A stretch of DNA of 64,000 bases, from contig NZTP01000083.1 in the NCBI GenBank assembly GCA_002696485.1, positions 22,998-86,997 of the forward strand. Direction: 5' to 3'. The notes under the pieces are model-generated. The model had not been told where the DNA came from. It worked only from the letters and a program-made list of their open reading frames with translations, and made no database searches. Source of the DNA: Altibacter sp. (GTDB lineage: Bacteria > Bacteroidota > Bacteroidia > Flavobacteriales > Flavobacteriaceae). Of this stretch, positions 25,894-35,439 are shown piece by piece. Both the position numbers and the translations under genes were made by a program. Positions within the stretch are counted from its first letter, which is position 1; each line of letters opens with the position of its first letter.

Positions 25894-27852
25894 ATGAAAC
25901 AAATTTTCAAACAATTTTATATTGGGGACAATAAAATAAAACTCCTCGATCAACGGTATTTACCCCGCTGGATCGTTATAGCGATCGATACTTGTATTGG
26001 GATACTTTCATTGTTTTTAACCTTCTTTATTCTTCTGGGAACACCCATACAATTTTTGGAAGTGATCCCCGTACCATGGCAAGCCGGGGCCATCCTGGCA
26101 GTCAATGTGTTATTCTTTTTTGTCTATAAGACCTATTCGGGGATCATTCGGCACTCGACCTTTACCGACATTTTGAAATTGGCGTTCTCATCTTTCTCTA
26201 CCATGCTGTCAGTGCTTATTTTTAACGGCATGCATGCCTTGGTTTCAGAAGAAGGTAAGGTATTCTTGACAACTTCTGTCTTGTTATACGGATTGCTTTC
26301 TTTTACATTAATGCTGCTCTTTCGGGTCGCTGTAAAGGAAAGCTATCAGTTCCTGCGAAGCTCTGCCAGCGGAAGCCTTAAAAAGCGGGTGGCGATTATC
26401 GGATTAGACGATCATACCATCTCGCTGGGGAAAGCCATCACCACCGAATCGCATCTGCCGTTTCAATTAATGGGGTTCATTACCGAGAAGCGAGATTCAA
26501 AACGTCTTAAAATTCTGGGGAAACCAATCATTCCTATTAAGAATAGTTTTGCCGAAACGCTTACACAACTTGATCTGGATGGTGTGATTATTATCAGTGG
26601 TGCCCTTCCGGGTAAAATAAAGAATGAGATCATTGAAGTGTGTATTGCTCATAACAAACAGGTATTTAACGTGCCTAATATGGAAACGTGGAATAAGAAA
26701 GAGGATATTCAAAATCAAATTCGCCCCATTGAGATCGAAGATCTCTTGGAACGTACACCCATCGAGATCGATAATGAGCTCATTAGGAACGATCTCTTCG
26801 GAAAGACGATCCTGGTCACAGGCGGAGCAGGTTCTATTGGAAGCGAGATCGTAAAGCAAGTAGCCGAATTCGAACCGGAACAGATCATCATATTGGATCA
26901 GGCCGAATCGGCATTGCATGAATTGGAGATCTACCTGCAACTCAATTATCCGAAGCTTAATTTTATTACCGAATTGGCAGACATTAGCAATATGTATCGC
27001 ATGGGACTGCTGTTCTCTAAATACAGTTTTAACATCATCTATCATGCAGCAGCCTACAAACATGTGCCGCTTATAGAACGAAACCCGCATGAGGCGATCT
27101 ATGTAAATATCCTAGGGACTGTAAACCTTTCCATTTTGGCGTTAAACCACGATATCGATAAGTTTGTGATGGTCTCTACAGATAAAGCGGTCAACCCAAC
27201 CAATGTGATGGGGGCTTCCAAAAGAGCGGCAGAGATGTATGTACAATCCCTCCAGAATGAGAAAGGGGTCCGTACACGTTTTATCACGACCCGTTTCGGC
27301 AATGTGCTGGGCTCAAGCGGATCGGTCATTCCGCATTTCAGAAAACAGATTTCACAAGGAGGGCCGGTTACCGTAACCCATCGCGATATTATTCGTTATT
27401 TTATGACCATCCCCGAAGCCTGTCAGTTGGTATTGCAGGCGGGTACCATGGGCAACGGCGGGGAGATCTATGTGTTCGATATGGGGAAACCGGTGAAGAT
27501 CCTGGACCTGGCAGAACGTATGATTCGTTTATCGGGTCTTGAGCCGTATGTGGATATCGATATCAAGATCACGGGATTGCGACCGGGTGAAAAATTGTTC
27601 GAAGAATTGTTGAACGATACATCTACCTCCATGCCTACACACCACCCAAAGATCATGATCACAAAGGTACCCGTGGTTCGCTTCGAAGAATTTAAGGCCC
27701 AGGTAAAACAAATTGTCAAAACCGCTACTAAACGTAAAGATGAAAAGGTGGTAAAACTCTTAAAGGAAATGGTACCGGAATTTAAGAGTGAAAATTCCCA
27801 ATTTGAATCCTTGGATGGTCCTAAAGATGTTCAATTGCATAAAGTACCGTAA
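25894..27852 (+). CDS. CapD/PglF/FlaA1-type nucleoside-diphosphate-sugar 4,6-dehydratase, membrane-bound
   Basis: The 652-residue protein has four N-terminal membrane helices (about 25-150), a regulatory Rossmann-like domain and a C-terminal short-chain dehydrogenase domain. NAD binding is shown by GGAGSIGSE at 310-318, and the active-site region is STDKAVNPTNVMGASKRAAE near 428-447. The Tyr of the usual YxxxK is replaced by Met, as in PglF. The family converts UDP-GlcNAc to a 4-keto-6-deoxy sugar, the first step of bacillosamine-type and QuiNAc4N sugars. The DegT aminotransferase and formyltransferase genes lie just upstream. Confidence 0.9.
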   Translation: MKQIFKQFYIGDNKIKLLDQRYLPRWIVIAIDTCIGILSLFLTFFILLGTPIQFLEVIPVPWQAGAILAVNVLFFFVYKTYSGIIRHSTFTDILKLAFSSFSTMLSVLIFNGMHALVSEEGKVFLTTSVLLYGLLSFTLMLLFRVAVKESYQFLRSSASGSLKKRVAIIGLDDHTISLGKAITTESHLPFQLMGFITEKRDSKRLKILGKPIIPIKNSFAETLTQLDLDGVIIISGALPGKIKNEIIEVCIAHNKQVFNVPNMETWNKKEDIQNQIRPIEIEDLLERTPIEIDNELIRNDLFGKTILVTGGAGSIGSEIVKQVAEFEPEQIIILDQAESALHELEIYLQLNYPKLNFITELADISNMYRMGLLFSKYSFNIIYHAAAYKHVPLIERNPHEAIYVNILGTVNLSILALNHDIDKFVMVSTDKAVNPTNVMGASKRAAEMYVQSLQNEKGVRTRFITTRFGNVLGSSGSVIPHFRKQISQGGPVTVTHRDIIRYFMTIPEACQLVLQAGTMGNGGEIYVFDMGKPVKILDLAERMIRLSGLEPYVDIDIKITGLRPGEKLFEELLNDTSTSMPTHHPKIMITKVPVVRFEEFKAQVKQIVKTATKRKDEKVVKLLKEMVPEFKSENSQFESLDGPKDVQLHKVP

Positions 27853-27891
27853 CAGGGTGAAGGTTTCTAAAGTACGTTCTATTTATTACCT

Positions 27892-27899
27892 TATATTTG
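27892..27899 (+). promoter_or_regulatory. -7 element before the export genes
   Basis: TATATTTG matches TAnnTTTG and is 17 bases before the ATG at 27917. It supports the inner ATG as the start of the export lipoprotein, because a start at 27788 would lie upstream of it. Confidence 0.5.
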
Positions 27900-27916
27900 C
27901 ATCATTAAGATACCGC

Positions 27917-28672
27917 ATGAAAAAAGTAGTTTTACTCATTCTTTCCTTGGCAAGTCTCATGTCTTGCGCTACCAAGAAGCAAATTCTTTATTTTCAGGAT
28001 GCCGAAACCATGGATCAGGCAGCGATCCAAGAGACATTTGAACCGATTATTGAACCCAACGATATTTTACATATTTCCATCTCTTCTATCGACAATGAGG
28101 TAGTAAAACCGTTCGAGCGTGTTACGGGTCTTGAGAACAATGTAGGGAACAGCAATCCGGGATTACAGGGGTATTTGGTGGATGCCGAAGGGATGATCCG
28201 GTTTCCGGTCTTGGGAGATGTTTCGGTGGCAGGGAAGACTCGGGGAGAAGTGCAAACAATTTTAAAGGAAAAGCTTTCAGAATATATAAAGGACGTGGTT
28301 GTGGATGTTCGTATCATGAATTTTAAGATCACCGTACTGGGCCAAGTGAACAATCCGGGGGTCTATGCGGTAAAGGATGAACGAATCACCTTGCCGGAAG
28401 CGATTGGATTGGCGGGTGATTTTACCTTGGACGGCAATAGAAATGAAGTGGTGATCATTCGTGAGAACGACGGAAAACGCATTGTAGGACGCGTGGACTT
28501 TACCCAAACCGACTTTTTTAACAGCCGCTTCTATTTTCTAAAACAGAATGATGTGGTCTATGTGGAGCCCTCTTTAAAAGGAGTAAAGAAATCCGGATTT
28601 CTGCCGGACATTCCGGCCTTGTTGTCGCTGGTAACTGTGGTGTTGAGCACCGTGATCATCTTAACTCGATAA
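27917..28672 (+). CDS. Wza-like polysaccharide export outer-membrane lipoprotein
   Basis: The 251-residue protein has a lipoprotein signal peptide (SLMSC), a Poly_export domain (IEPNDILHISISSID, then GYLVDAEGMIRFPVLGDV), a SLBB-type domain (ITVLGQVNNPGVYAVKDERI, LPEAIGLAGDF) and a final hydrophobic helix. Wza-type octamers form the outer-membrane exit channel for capsule or exopolysaccharide. The ATG at 27917 is chosen because it gives a clean signal peptide; the longer frame begins inside the dehydratase gene. The Wzc-type gene follows after nine bases. Confidence 0.9.
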   Translation: MKKVVLLILSLASLMSCATKKQILYFQDAETMDQAAIQETFEPIIEPNDILHISISSIDNEVVKPFERVTGLENNVGNSNPGLQGYLVDAEGMIRFPVLGDVSVAGKTRGEVQTILKEKLSEYIKDVVVDVRIMNFKITVLGQVNNPGVYAVKDERITLPEAIGLAGDFTLDGNRNEVVIIRENDGKRIVGRVDFTQTDFFNSRFYFLKQNDVVYVEPSLKGVKKSGFLPDIPALLSLVTVVLSTVIILTR

Positions 28673-28681
28673 GGAAGCTAT

Positions 28682-31066
28682 ATGAACACACCCATGAACA
28701 ATTCCGAAGCAAAAGAAACATCCCTTAGAGAGCTGGTCGAAAAGTACCTGCGACACTGGTATTGGTTTGTATTAGGAGTGATCATAGCCTTGGCGTTGGC
28801 GTTTATCTACTTGCGATACACAACGCCTTCGTATGCAACGCATGCGACGGTGATTATCAAAGACGAACGCAGCGGTGGCGGTCCTTCGGAATTGGCGGCC
28901 TTTGCCGATCTTGGCGGATTCTTCTCAAAGTTCAATAACAGTAAGATCGAGAATGAATTGGCGATCTTCAATTCAAAACGCATCATATCCGATGTGGTTC
29001 GGGAACTGGACCTCAATATTACCTATCAGTCTTTGGGAACCGTGAAGGCTTCCGAACTCTACAAATACAAACCCTTTACGGTGCAGTATTTATCTTTCTC
29101 AGACAGTACCCGTACAAATCCGGTGCCTACACTTATTTTCGAAATTAAGTCCAGTACCCAATATGCTGTCGAAACGCAATCTGGGGCTATGCAGGGAACC
29201 CATACGTTTGGGGAGCGGGTCTCGTTACCCTTCGGAGACATTACCGTACTTCCTAATTTAGAGAATGTTTCTATTTTTGAAAGCTTTATCGATAAGCAGA
29301 TATCTGTAACCTATCGCCCCGTTGAAGCAGTGGCTTTGGCGTACCAGCAGCGTATCACGGTCGCCAACGATATCAAGAACAGCAATGTGGTGAATGTGCG
29401 CTTGCAATCACCGGTTCCTGAAAAGGCCGAGGATTTTATCAACGAGCTTATTTTTCAGTACAACAAGGACGCGATCAACGACCAGAATCAGGTAGCACAA
29501 AAGACTTCCAATTTTATCGATTCCCGTCTCGAGATCATCACCCGCGAACTGGATTCCGTAGAACGAAACAAAGAACAATTTAAGAGTAGCAATCGCTTGA
29601 CCGATATCGAGACCGAAGCACAGATCATTCTGCAAAATGCCAGCGAATACAACAACCGCCAGTCGGGGATCGCTACCCAACTCGAACTAGCGAACACCAT
29701 GATCGACTATATGGAAAGCTCTTCCACCAACGATCTTTTGCCTTCCAATATTGGGTTGGACGGACAAGAAGTAGGGGAGGCAGTCAACAACTACAATCAG
29801 TTGATCCTGCAACGAAACAAATTGTTAAAGACTTCCACCGCCAAGAACCCTATTGTGGTGAATGTGAACAACCAGATCGAGCAGATACGCGAGAGCATAC
29901 TTAGCAGTTTGAAGAATACCAGCAATGCGCTAAAGGTGTCCATGCGCGACCTCAATTATCAGGAAGCTGCGCTCAATTCTAAGATTGCACAAGTGCCTAC
30001 AAAGGAAAAACTGTACAGAGGCATCGAGCGTCAGCAAACCATTAAAGAACAATTATACCTCTTTTTACTGCAGCAACGGGAAGAGGCTTCTATATCCTTG
30101 GCAGTCACGGCTCCCAAGGCCAAGATCGTGGACCTGGCATACAGCAGTAAGGCCCCGGTCGCTCCTAACCGACCGCTTATTTATATGGGCGCCTTATTGG
30201 CAGGCTTGTTGGTTCCTTTTATAGGAGTCTACGGAAGCTTCTTGCTGAACACAAAGGTGGCGAACCGTCGCGATGTGGAACGGGCACTTAAAGATACGCC
30301 TTTGATCGGGGAGATCCCTAAGCTGAAAAAGAGCGATGACGAACTCATTCAGCACAACGACCGTAGTATTCTGGCCGAATCTTTCCGCATTCTGCGTACC
30401 AACCTGCAATATTTGTTTGTGAGTAAGGAGAAGGGTACTGCGGAGACCAAGACCGTTTTTGTTACGTCAACCATTAAAGGAGAGGGAAAGACCTTTGTTG
30501 CTTTTAACTTGGCGCTTACGCTTGCCCTTACCGGGAAGAAAGTAGTATTGTTAGGGGCCGATATCAGAAATCCGCAGCTACACCGATACCTTCCTGAAGC
30601 ATTTCGAAAGAACAAAGGACTTACCGAATACATTATAGACCCATCACTTACGGCCAAAGAATTGGCGTCGCAAAGTGAATACAATCCAAACCTCAGTATC
30701 GTGCTATCGGGGGTGATCCCTCCCAATCCTGCCGAATTGCTTATGCAGGAACGTACCACAAAGATATTTGATGAACTGAGTGCCGATTTCGACTATATTA
30801 TTGTCGATACGGCACCTTCCATGTTGGTAACGGATACCATTCTTATCAATAAGATGGCCGATATCATGCTATATGTGGTGCGGGCGGGCTATACAGACAA
30901 ACGACTGCTGGAGTTCCCTAAGGATGCCATGAACGATGGTCGCCTGTCCAACATGGCCGTGGTCCTTAACAATGTGACCATGAGCAATTTTGGCTACGGA
31001 AACAAATACGGGTATACGTATTCCAACGAAAAAAGATCCCTGCGCGATCGTATGTTGCGAAGGTAG
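28682..31066 (+). CDS. Wzc-like chain-length regulator with BY-kinase domain
   Basis: The 794-residue inner-membrane protein has an N-terminal Wzz domain between two membrane helices (about 25-45 and 500-520), a coiled-coil periplasmic region (about 270-420) and a C-terminal tyrosine autokinase domain. The Walker A motif is TIKGEGKT at 597-604, Walker A' is VVLLGADIRNP and Walker B is DYIIVDTAP. A short Tyr-containing tail (NFGYGNKYGYTYSNEK) offers phosphorylation sites. With Wza it controls polymer length and export. No cognate Wzb phosphatase gene is visible nearby. Confidence 0.92.
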   Translation: MNTPMNNSEAKETSLRELVEKYLRHWYWFVLGVIIALALAFIYLRYTTPSYATHATVIIKDERSGGGPSELAAFADLGGFFSKFNNSKIENELAIFNSKRIISDVVRELDLNITYQSLGTVKASELYKYKPFTVQYLSFSDSTRTNPVPTLIFEIKSSTQYAVETQSGAMQGTHTFGERVSLPFGDITVLPNLENVSIFESFIDKQISVTYRPVEAVALAYQQRITVANDIKNSNVVNVRLQSPVPEKAEDFINELIFQYNKDAINDQNQVAQKTSNFIDSRLEIITRELDSVERNKEQFKSSNRLTDIETEAQIILQNASEYNNRQSGIATQLELANTMIDYMESSSTNDLLPSNIGLDGQEVGEAVNNYNQLILQRNKLLKTSTAKNPIVVNVNNQIEQIRESILSSLKNTSNALKVSMRDLNYQEAALNSKIAQVPTKEKLYRGIERQQTIKEQLYLFLLQQREEASISLAVTAPKAKIVDLAYSSKAPVAPNRPLIYMGALLAGLLVPFIGVYGSFLLNTKVANRRDVERALKDTPLIGEIPKLKKSDDELIQHNDRSILAESFRILRTNLQYLFVSKEKGTAETKTVFVTSTIKGEGKTFVAFNLALTLALTGKKVVLLGADIRNPQLHRYLPEAFRKNKGLTEYIIDPSLTAKELASQSEYNPNLSIVLSGVIPPNPAELLMQERTTKIFDELSADFDYIIVDTAPSMLVTDTILINKMADIMLYVVRAGYTDKRLLEFPKDAMNDGRLSNMAVVLNNVTMSNFGYGNKYGYTYSNEKRSLRDRMLRR

Positions 31067-31099
31067 TATAAACACTATGGATCTAAAACAACCCCACTC

Positions 31100-32455
31100 A
31101 TGAAGTCTCACCTTATCGTGCTTTTTCTACTTTTGGGTGGTATAGGAATTGCTCAGGAACTTGATTACAACGGAAGCATCGAAGCGACCGGCGCTTTTTC
31201 GAACGAAGAGGAACTTCCATTCTGGTTTTACACCAATACGAATACAGCACTAAACGCTGAAACCAATATTTCAGGGACAGCGAGCTTTCAAGCGGTGTAT
31301 TCCTTCGAGAATTCATCCATAGGAGCAGGCGTAGCCGCATTCTACCGGGATGGCGTTTCAGACGCGTTTCAGCGACGTGACATGTATGTTTCTTTTGAAA
31401 ACTCCTTTTTAAAAGCCACGCTGGGTGCGAAAAAGAGAGAGGCCGCTCGCAACGGATTGTCAACAACTCATGAGAACTTTCTTTGGTCTCAGAATGCACG
31501 TCCGCTGCCGGGAATACGTCTGGAGGCTAACGACCCTATACGTTTGTCGAATACCTTTGCTTTGGATTGGGGCATTGCACACTATCAATTGAACGACGAT
31601 CGCTACGTACAGGATACACGAGTTCATTACAAACGGCTGGGATTGATCACCTCGATTACCGAACGCAACACGATCACGGCACGTATCCAGCATGTCGCTC
31701 AGTGGGGTGGCACTTCCCCCGTCTATGGAGACTTTCCAGATGGATTAGATACTTTTTTCGATGTGTTCATAGCCAAAAAAAGAACCATTACGGTCAACGG
31801 TACCCAACTTAACAACGCAGTGGGCAATCATTTAGGAACCTATTACTTAGAATTCGAACGTAGTTTAGATAGGGGTACGTTTACGGTGTACCATGAGCAT
31901 CCCTTTGAAGATGGTTCGGGAACACGATGGGCCAATTTTCCGGACGGTATTTGGGGAGTGATGTATACTACCAAAGCACAGGGATGGATTTCTTCGATAC
32001 TCTATGAATATGTGGATACATCCGATCAAAGTGGGGATACCGGCGATAGTGCGGTTGACAATTATTTTACGAATAATTTATACCGAAGTGGCTGGAGCTA
32101 TGATCAAACCACGATCGGTTTCCCTTTTATTATCTATGACCCCACCATCCCTGTTACCGAAACAACGTCGCCTTTGCGCAACAACAGGGTAAAAGTACAT
32201 CACTTGGGGGTGGCGGGAGCTTATAAAAACTTTGATTGGATGATCAAGTCATCATACGCTACGCTTCTGGGAAACTATCGGGCACCTATCGATCCGCCGG
32301 TAAAGAATTGGTACAACAGTATTACACTTACGTATAATACACAAAGGTTTGGGTCTTTCATCCTTCAAGGCGGTTTAGATAGAAGCAATACACTTCCCAC
32401 GGTAGTAGGAGGCGGACTCACATACCGGTATCGTTTTAGCTCCCAAAAGCCATGA
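31100..32455 (+). CDS. Wzi-like capsule assembly outer-membrane protein
   Basis: The 451-residue protein has a signal peptide (FLLLGGIGIAQ) and a beta-rich body alternating aromatic and polar residues. It matches the Cap_assemb_Wzi family: EELPFWFYTNTN near the start, SFLKATLGAKKREAARNGLS and a C-terminal strand series. Wzi is an outer-membrane barrel that helps anchor group 1 capsule at the surface. Its place right after wza- and wzc-type genes supports a cell-attached polymer. It overlaps the next gene by four bases. Confidence 0.8.
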   Translation: MKSHLIVLFLLLGGIGIAQELDYNGSIEATGAFSNEEELPFWFYTNTNTALNAETNISGTASFQAVYSFENSSIGAGVAAFYRDGVSDAFQRRDMYVSFENSFLKATLGAKKREAARNGLSTTHENFLWSQNARPLPGIRLEANDPIRLSNTFALDWGIAHYQLNDDRYVQDTRVHYKRLGLITSITERNTITARIQHVAQWGGTSPVYGDFPDGLDTFFDVFIAKKRTITVNGTQLNNAVGNHLGTYYLEFERSLDRGTFTVYHEHPFEDGSGTRWANFPDGIWGVMYTTKAQGWISSILYEYVDTSDQSGDTGDSAVDNYFTNNLYRSGWSYDQTTIGFPFIIYDPTIPVTETTSPLRNNRVKVHHLGVAGAYKNFDWMIKSSYATLLGNYRAPIDPPVKNWYNSITLTYNTQRFGSFILQGGLDRSNTLPTVVGGGLTYRYRFSSQKP

Positions 32456-34011
32456 GCAAACTGGTTCAGCTCTTAGTGACGCCGCAACAGGCAGCCGATA
32501 CGGCCTACGTTTTGGAAGTAGGCCTTGAAAAGGCACAGCTTCGGAAAGGAGATATCTCCGATTGGCGCATTCGGAAACGTTCTATCGACGCCCGCCGAAA
32601 ACCTATTAAGGTCAATCTCCAACTCGAATTCTGGTTGCAGAACGAAACTCGTGATGTCATGCCTGCCTTTCTTCCGAAGCAGGTACACAACGCTCGAAGC
32701 ATTCACATTATTGGTGCAGGACCTGCCGGGCTCTATGCTGCGCTACGAGCGATCGAGGCTGGTTTGAAACCTGTTGTCTTCGAACGCGGAAAGGATGTGC
32801 GTGCCCGTAGACGTGACCTGGCTGCCATCAATAAGGACGAGATCGTAAACCCCGAATCCAATTATTGTTTTGGCGAAGGGGGCGCGGGAACCTATTCCGA
32901 TGGAAAGCTGTACACGCGGTCTAAGAAAAGGGGGAATGTGCTTAAAGCAATGGAATGGTTCGTGCACTTTGGTGCCGACCCTGATATACTGGTGGATGCG
33001 CATCCGCATATTGGAACCAACAAATTGCCCAAGATCATTACCAACATGCGGGAAGCCATCATCGCAGCAGGGGGAGAGGTACACTTCGAAAGCAAACTCA
33101 CCGATCTTGAGATCAAAGACGGAGCCGTTACGGCGATTCAGATCAACGATGCGCAACACATACCTTGCACCGATCTCATATTGGCGACAGGCCATTCGGC
33201 CCGGGATATCTTTTACCTGCTTCACGATAAGAAGATCACATTGGAAGCCAAACCCTTTGCGATTGGGGTACGCGTGGAGCACAGTCAGGAACTTATTGAT
33301 ACAATCCAATACCACGGAGAATCCGATAACCCGTATCTGCCACCGGCTTCGTATGCCTTGGTGGAACAGGTAGACGGTCTGGGCGTATACTCCTTCTGTA
33401 TGTGCCCCGGCGGTATCATTGCGCCTTGTGCGACCCGGCAGGAGGAAGTAGTGACCAATGGATGGAGCCCCAGCAAACGCAACAACCCCTATGCCAATTC
33501 GGGTATCGTGGTGAGTGTGGAACCCAAAGACCTTCCAAACTACACGCCCGAAGATCCTTTTGTATGCCTAGATTTCCAGAAATTCGTAGAGCGTAGCTGC
33601 TGGGAGGCGGCAGGGCGTACGCAACATGTGCCTGCCCAACGCATGATCGACTTTATAGAAGGACGTGTATCTAAGGATTTTCCGAAGACTTCCTATCAGC
33701 CCGGGATTACGTCGGTAGACCTTAATGAGGTACTTCCCGCGCTTTTGACCAAACGATTAAAGAAGGCTTTTAGAGCTTTCGGTAAGAAGATGAAAGGGTA
33801 TTACACCAACGAAGCAGTGCTGCATGCCCCGGAAAGCCGCACCTCGTCTCCTGTAAGCATTCCGCGAGACCCCGAGACCTTGGAGCATATTGCCGTACGT
33901 GGATTCTATCCCTGCGGGGAGGGAGCAGGATATGCAGGCGGGATCATTTCCGCCGCTATCGACGGTATTAACTGTGTGGATGCGATCGCCAAGAAATACA
34001 CCACAGACTAA
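32452..34011 (+). CDS. FAD-dependent dehydrogenase (COG2509 type)
   Basis: The 519-residue flavoprotein has an N-terminal extension, then a dinucleotide-binding motif IIGAGPAGLYAALRAIEAG starting near residue 84, ERGKDVRARRRDLAAI, the family motif CFGEGGAGTYSDGKLYTR, and a C-terminal FYPCGEGAGYAGGIISAAID. These define the widespread uncharacterised FAD-dependent dehydrogenase family. Reaction and substrate are unknown. It overlaps the Wzi gene by four bases. A link to the glycan locus is not required, because the gene also occurs alone in many genomes. Confidence 0.82.
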   Translation: MSKLVQLLVTPQQAADTAYVLEVGLEKAQLRKGDISDWRIRKRSIDARRKPIKVNLQLEFWLQNETRDVMPAFLPKQVHNARSIHIIGAGPAGLYAALRAIEAGLKPVVFERGKDVRARRRDLAAINKDEIVNPESNYCFGEGGAGTYSDGKLYTRSKKRGNVLKAMEWFVHFGADPDILVDAHPHIGTNKLPKIITNMREAIIAAGGEVHFESKLTDLEIKDGAVTAIQINDAQHIPCTDLILATGHSARDIFYLLHDKKITLEAKPFAIGVRVEHSQELIDTIQYHGESDNPYLPPASYALVEQVDGLGVYSFCMCPGGIIAPCATRQEEVVTNGWSPSKRNNPYANSGIVVSVEPKDLPNYTPEDPFVCLDFQKFVERSCWEAAGRTQHVPAQRMIDFIEGRVSKDFPKTSYQPGITSVDLNEVLPALLTKRLKKAFRAFGKKMKGYYTNEAVLHAPESRTSSPVSIPRDPETLEHIAVRGFYPCGEGAGYAGGIISAAIDGINCVDAIAKKYTTD

Positions 34012-34031
34012 GTTCCTGATTTGAAAACAAA

Positions 34032-34057
34032 AAAGCCCCCGCAATGGCGGAGGCTTT
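34032..34057 (-). terminator. Terminator after the small lipoprotein gene, possibly bidirectional
   Basis: A ten-base-pair stem with one mismatch (AAAGCC..CCGC / GCGG..GGCTTT) and a four-base loop is followed on the minus strand by a long T-rich run. On the plus strand only TTT follows, so it serves chiefly the minus-strand gene. Confidence 0.75.
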
Positions 34058-34098
34058 CGTACGGTATGCTCAACAGCATACTATGTCTAAAGTGCTTC

Positions 34099-34323
34099 TT
34101 ACTTGATCTCTACTTTCTCGGTAGCAACTGAATCAGTTACTTCAGTAGTAGTCTCAACAGCAGTTTCGGTAGCTTCTGCAGTTTCTGCTGCAGGAGTTTC
34201 CATAACCTCAGTAGTAGTTACTTCTTCTACTGCGTCTTCTGCTTTCTCTTCAGTAGTCTCACGACATGAAGAAAATGCTACTAATACCATTAATGCGAAA
34301 GCACTTAAAATTACGTTTTTCAT
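34099..34323 (-). CDS. Small acidic Thr/Glu-rich lipoprotein
   Basis: The 74-residue product has a lipoprotein signal (LVAFSSC, Cys20). The mature part is composed almost wholly of Glu, Thr, Val and Ala (EEVTTTEVMETPAAETAEA), with no fold or motif visible. Such short, low-complexity, strongly acidic lipoproteins occur in many flavobacteria and have no known role; a disordered surface or periplasmic tether is possible. The leader of the gene is AT-rich. A terminator lies about 40 bases past the stop codon. Confidence 0.6.
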   Translation of the reverse strand: MKNVILSAFALMVLVAFSSCRETTEEKAEDAVEEVTTTEVMETPAAETAEATETAVETTTEVTDSVATEKVEIK

Positions 34324-34474
34324 TTGTTGAAAAAATTAGATGTTAAATTGAGCGCGAATGTAGATTATTTTTTGACACGAAAAACATTTTGTGAAAAAAT
34401 ATTTTAGACATCGTAAACAACTAAATACAAGCTAATTACAATAGGTGCATCTTCCAACGCTTCCGCAGGGCACC

Positions 34475-35242
34475 CTATTGACAGGGAAGCAAACAGAATC
34501 CGGCACTTTGTTCCGATCGCAGGGTGTAAAAGGTACCGTTTATTTCCTGTAAAAAATCAACGCCCAACACAGCCAATGGCTCACCGATCCCTTGCGGAAG
34601 GGTAGTAGGGGTGAGTTGCAGACTGCTTACAGTATCCTCACGCGATAGCTGTATGGGGGCTGCGATATGCCGCACCCATGCCGTGCTGTCAAAATCAAAT
34701 TCCAAAATTCCGTAACGCAGCTGTACATGGGTCGCGCCGGACGGAAAGGGGATGACCCCAACATCCATCTGCGTGATCTGTGTACAAAAGCTCTCGGGAT
34801 CGTATTGAATGTCGAAGGGAAGTACGGTATAGACATCGCATTGGGGTGTAAAGGTATGCGTATGTAAGAGATGTTTTCCGTAGGGATCCTGCAATCCTTC
34901 ACCCACACGCCGTTCGCCGCGTCTGTGTACGGTGTCGAGTTTTTTTAACGCACTGAAGAGCGTCATAAGCCGTCGGTGCAAGTATTTGAAATGATGTTCG
35001 GGAAAGAATCCCTCCAATCCGCGACGGAAGGCCTTCAGCAACGCAGAACAGTGTCCAAATTCACTGGAGTTTTCAAGCACCCGCTTCATCTTGGGGTCAT
35101 TCTTGATGCGTTCGCTGGTGAAGCCGCCCCCTTTTATTCGTGCCGGCGCCTCGTTCCCTTTTTTCGTGTTGATCTTGTCAACATAAAAATTAATACCCCC
35201 TAGGGTACCTACCAATGTGATAATTCCTTTTTGTCGTGCCAT
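34475..35242 (-). CDS. Bacteroidota-specific hypothetical protein (MARQKG-type)
   Basis: The 255-residue protein begins MARQKGIITLVGTLGGINFY, a start shared by a group of unnamed Bacteroidota proteins, and continues with RIKGGGFTSERIKNDPKMKR and EFGHCSALLKAFRRGL. The C-terminal half has beta-sandwich-like features and no catalytic motif. The ATG at 35242 is chosen; an ATG 30 bases earlier is possible. No function is known. The 240 bases upstream carry two sets of 11-base tandem repeats, which suggests unusual control. Confidence 0.6.
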   Translation of the reverse strand: MARQKGIITLVGTLGGINFYVDKINTKKGNEAPARIKGGGFTSERIKNDPKMKRVLENSSEFGHCSALLKAFRRGLEGFFPEHHFKYLHRRLMTLFSALKKLDTVHRRGERRVGEGLQDPYGKHLLHTHTFTPQCDVYTVLPFDIQYDPESFCTQITQMDVGVIPFPSGATHVQLRYGILEFDFDSTAWVRHIAAPIQLSREDTVSSLQLTPTTLPQGIGEPLAVLGVDFLQEINGTFYTLRSEQSAGFCLLPCQ

Positions 35243-35340
35243 GATCTCGTTTTTAGAGGGGCAACCGATCAACTTCGAGGTATGTATATAAACGCTAGTA
35301 AGTTAGGTTTAGTATAAAGTAGGAATACGGCTACGTTATA

Positions 35341-35395
35341 GCATACCTATAGCGTACCTATAGCGTTCTTATAGCGTAGTCATAGCGTAGTTACT
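35341..35395. repeat. Five tandem 11-base repeats
   Basis: Units at 35341, 35352, 35363, 35374 and 35385 follow the pattern GC(G/A)T(A/T)(C/G)(C/T)(T/C)(A)T(A), for example GCGTACCTATA. The period is about one DNA helical turn. They lie about 100 bases upstream of the minus-strand gene that starts at 35242. Confidence 0.8.
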
Positions 35396-35439
35396 TCATG
35401 GATATCCTAACGAGGAGCGCACTACAACTCTTGTATACG

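Noticed and set aside
34103-34330. A 75-codon plus-strand frame opposite the small lipoprotein gene
   Set aside because: It is the antisense of the Thr/Glu-rich coding sequence. The minus-strand frame has a proper lipobox and terminator.
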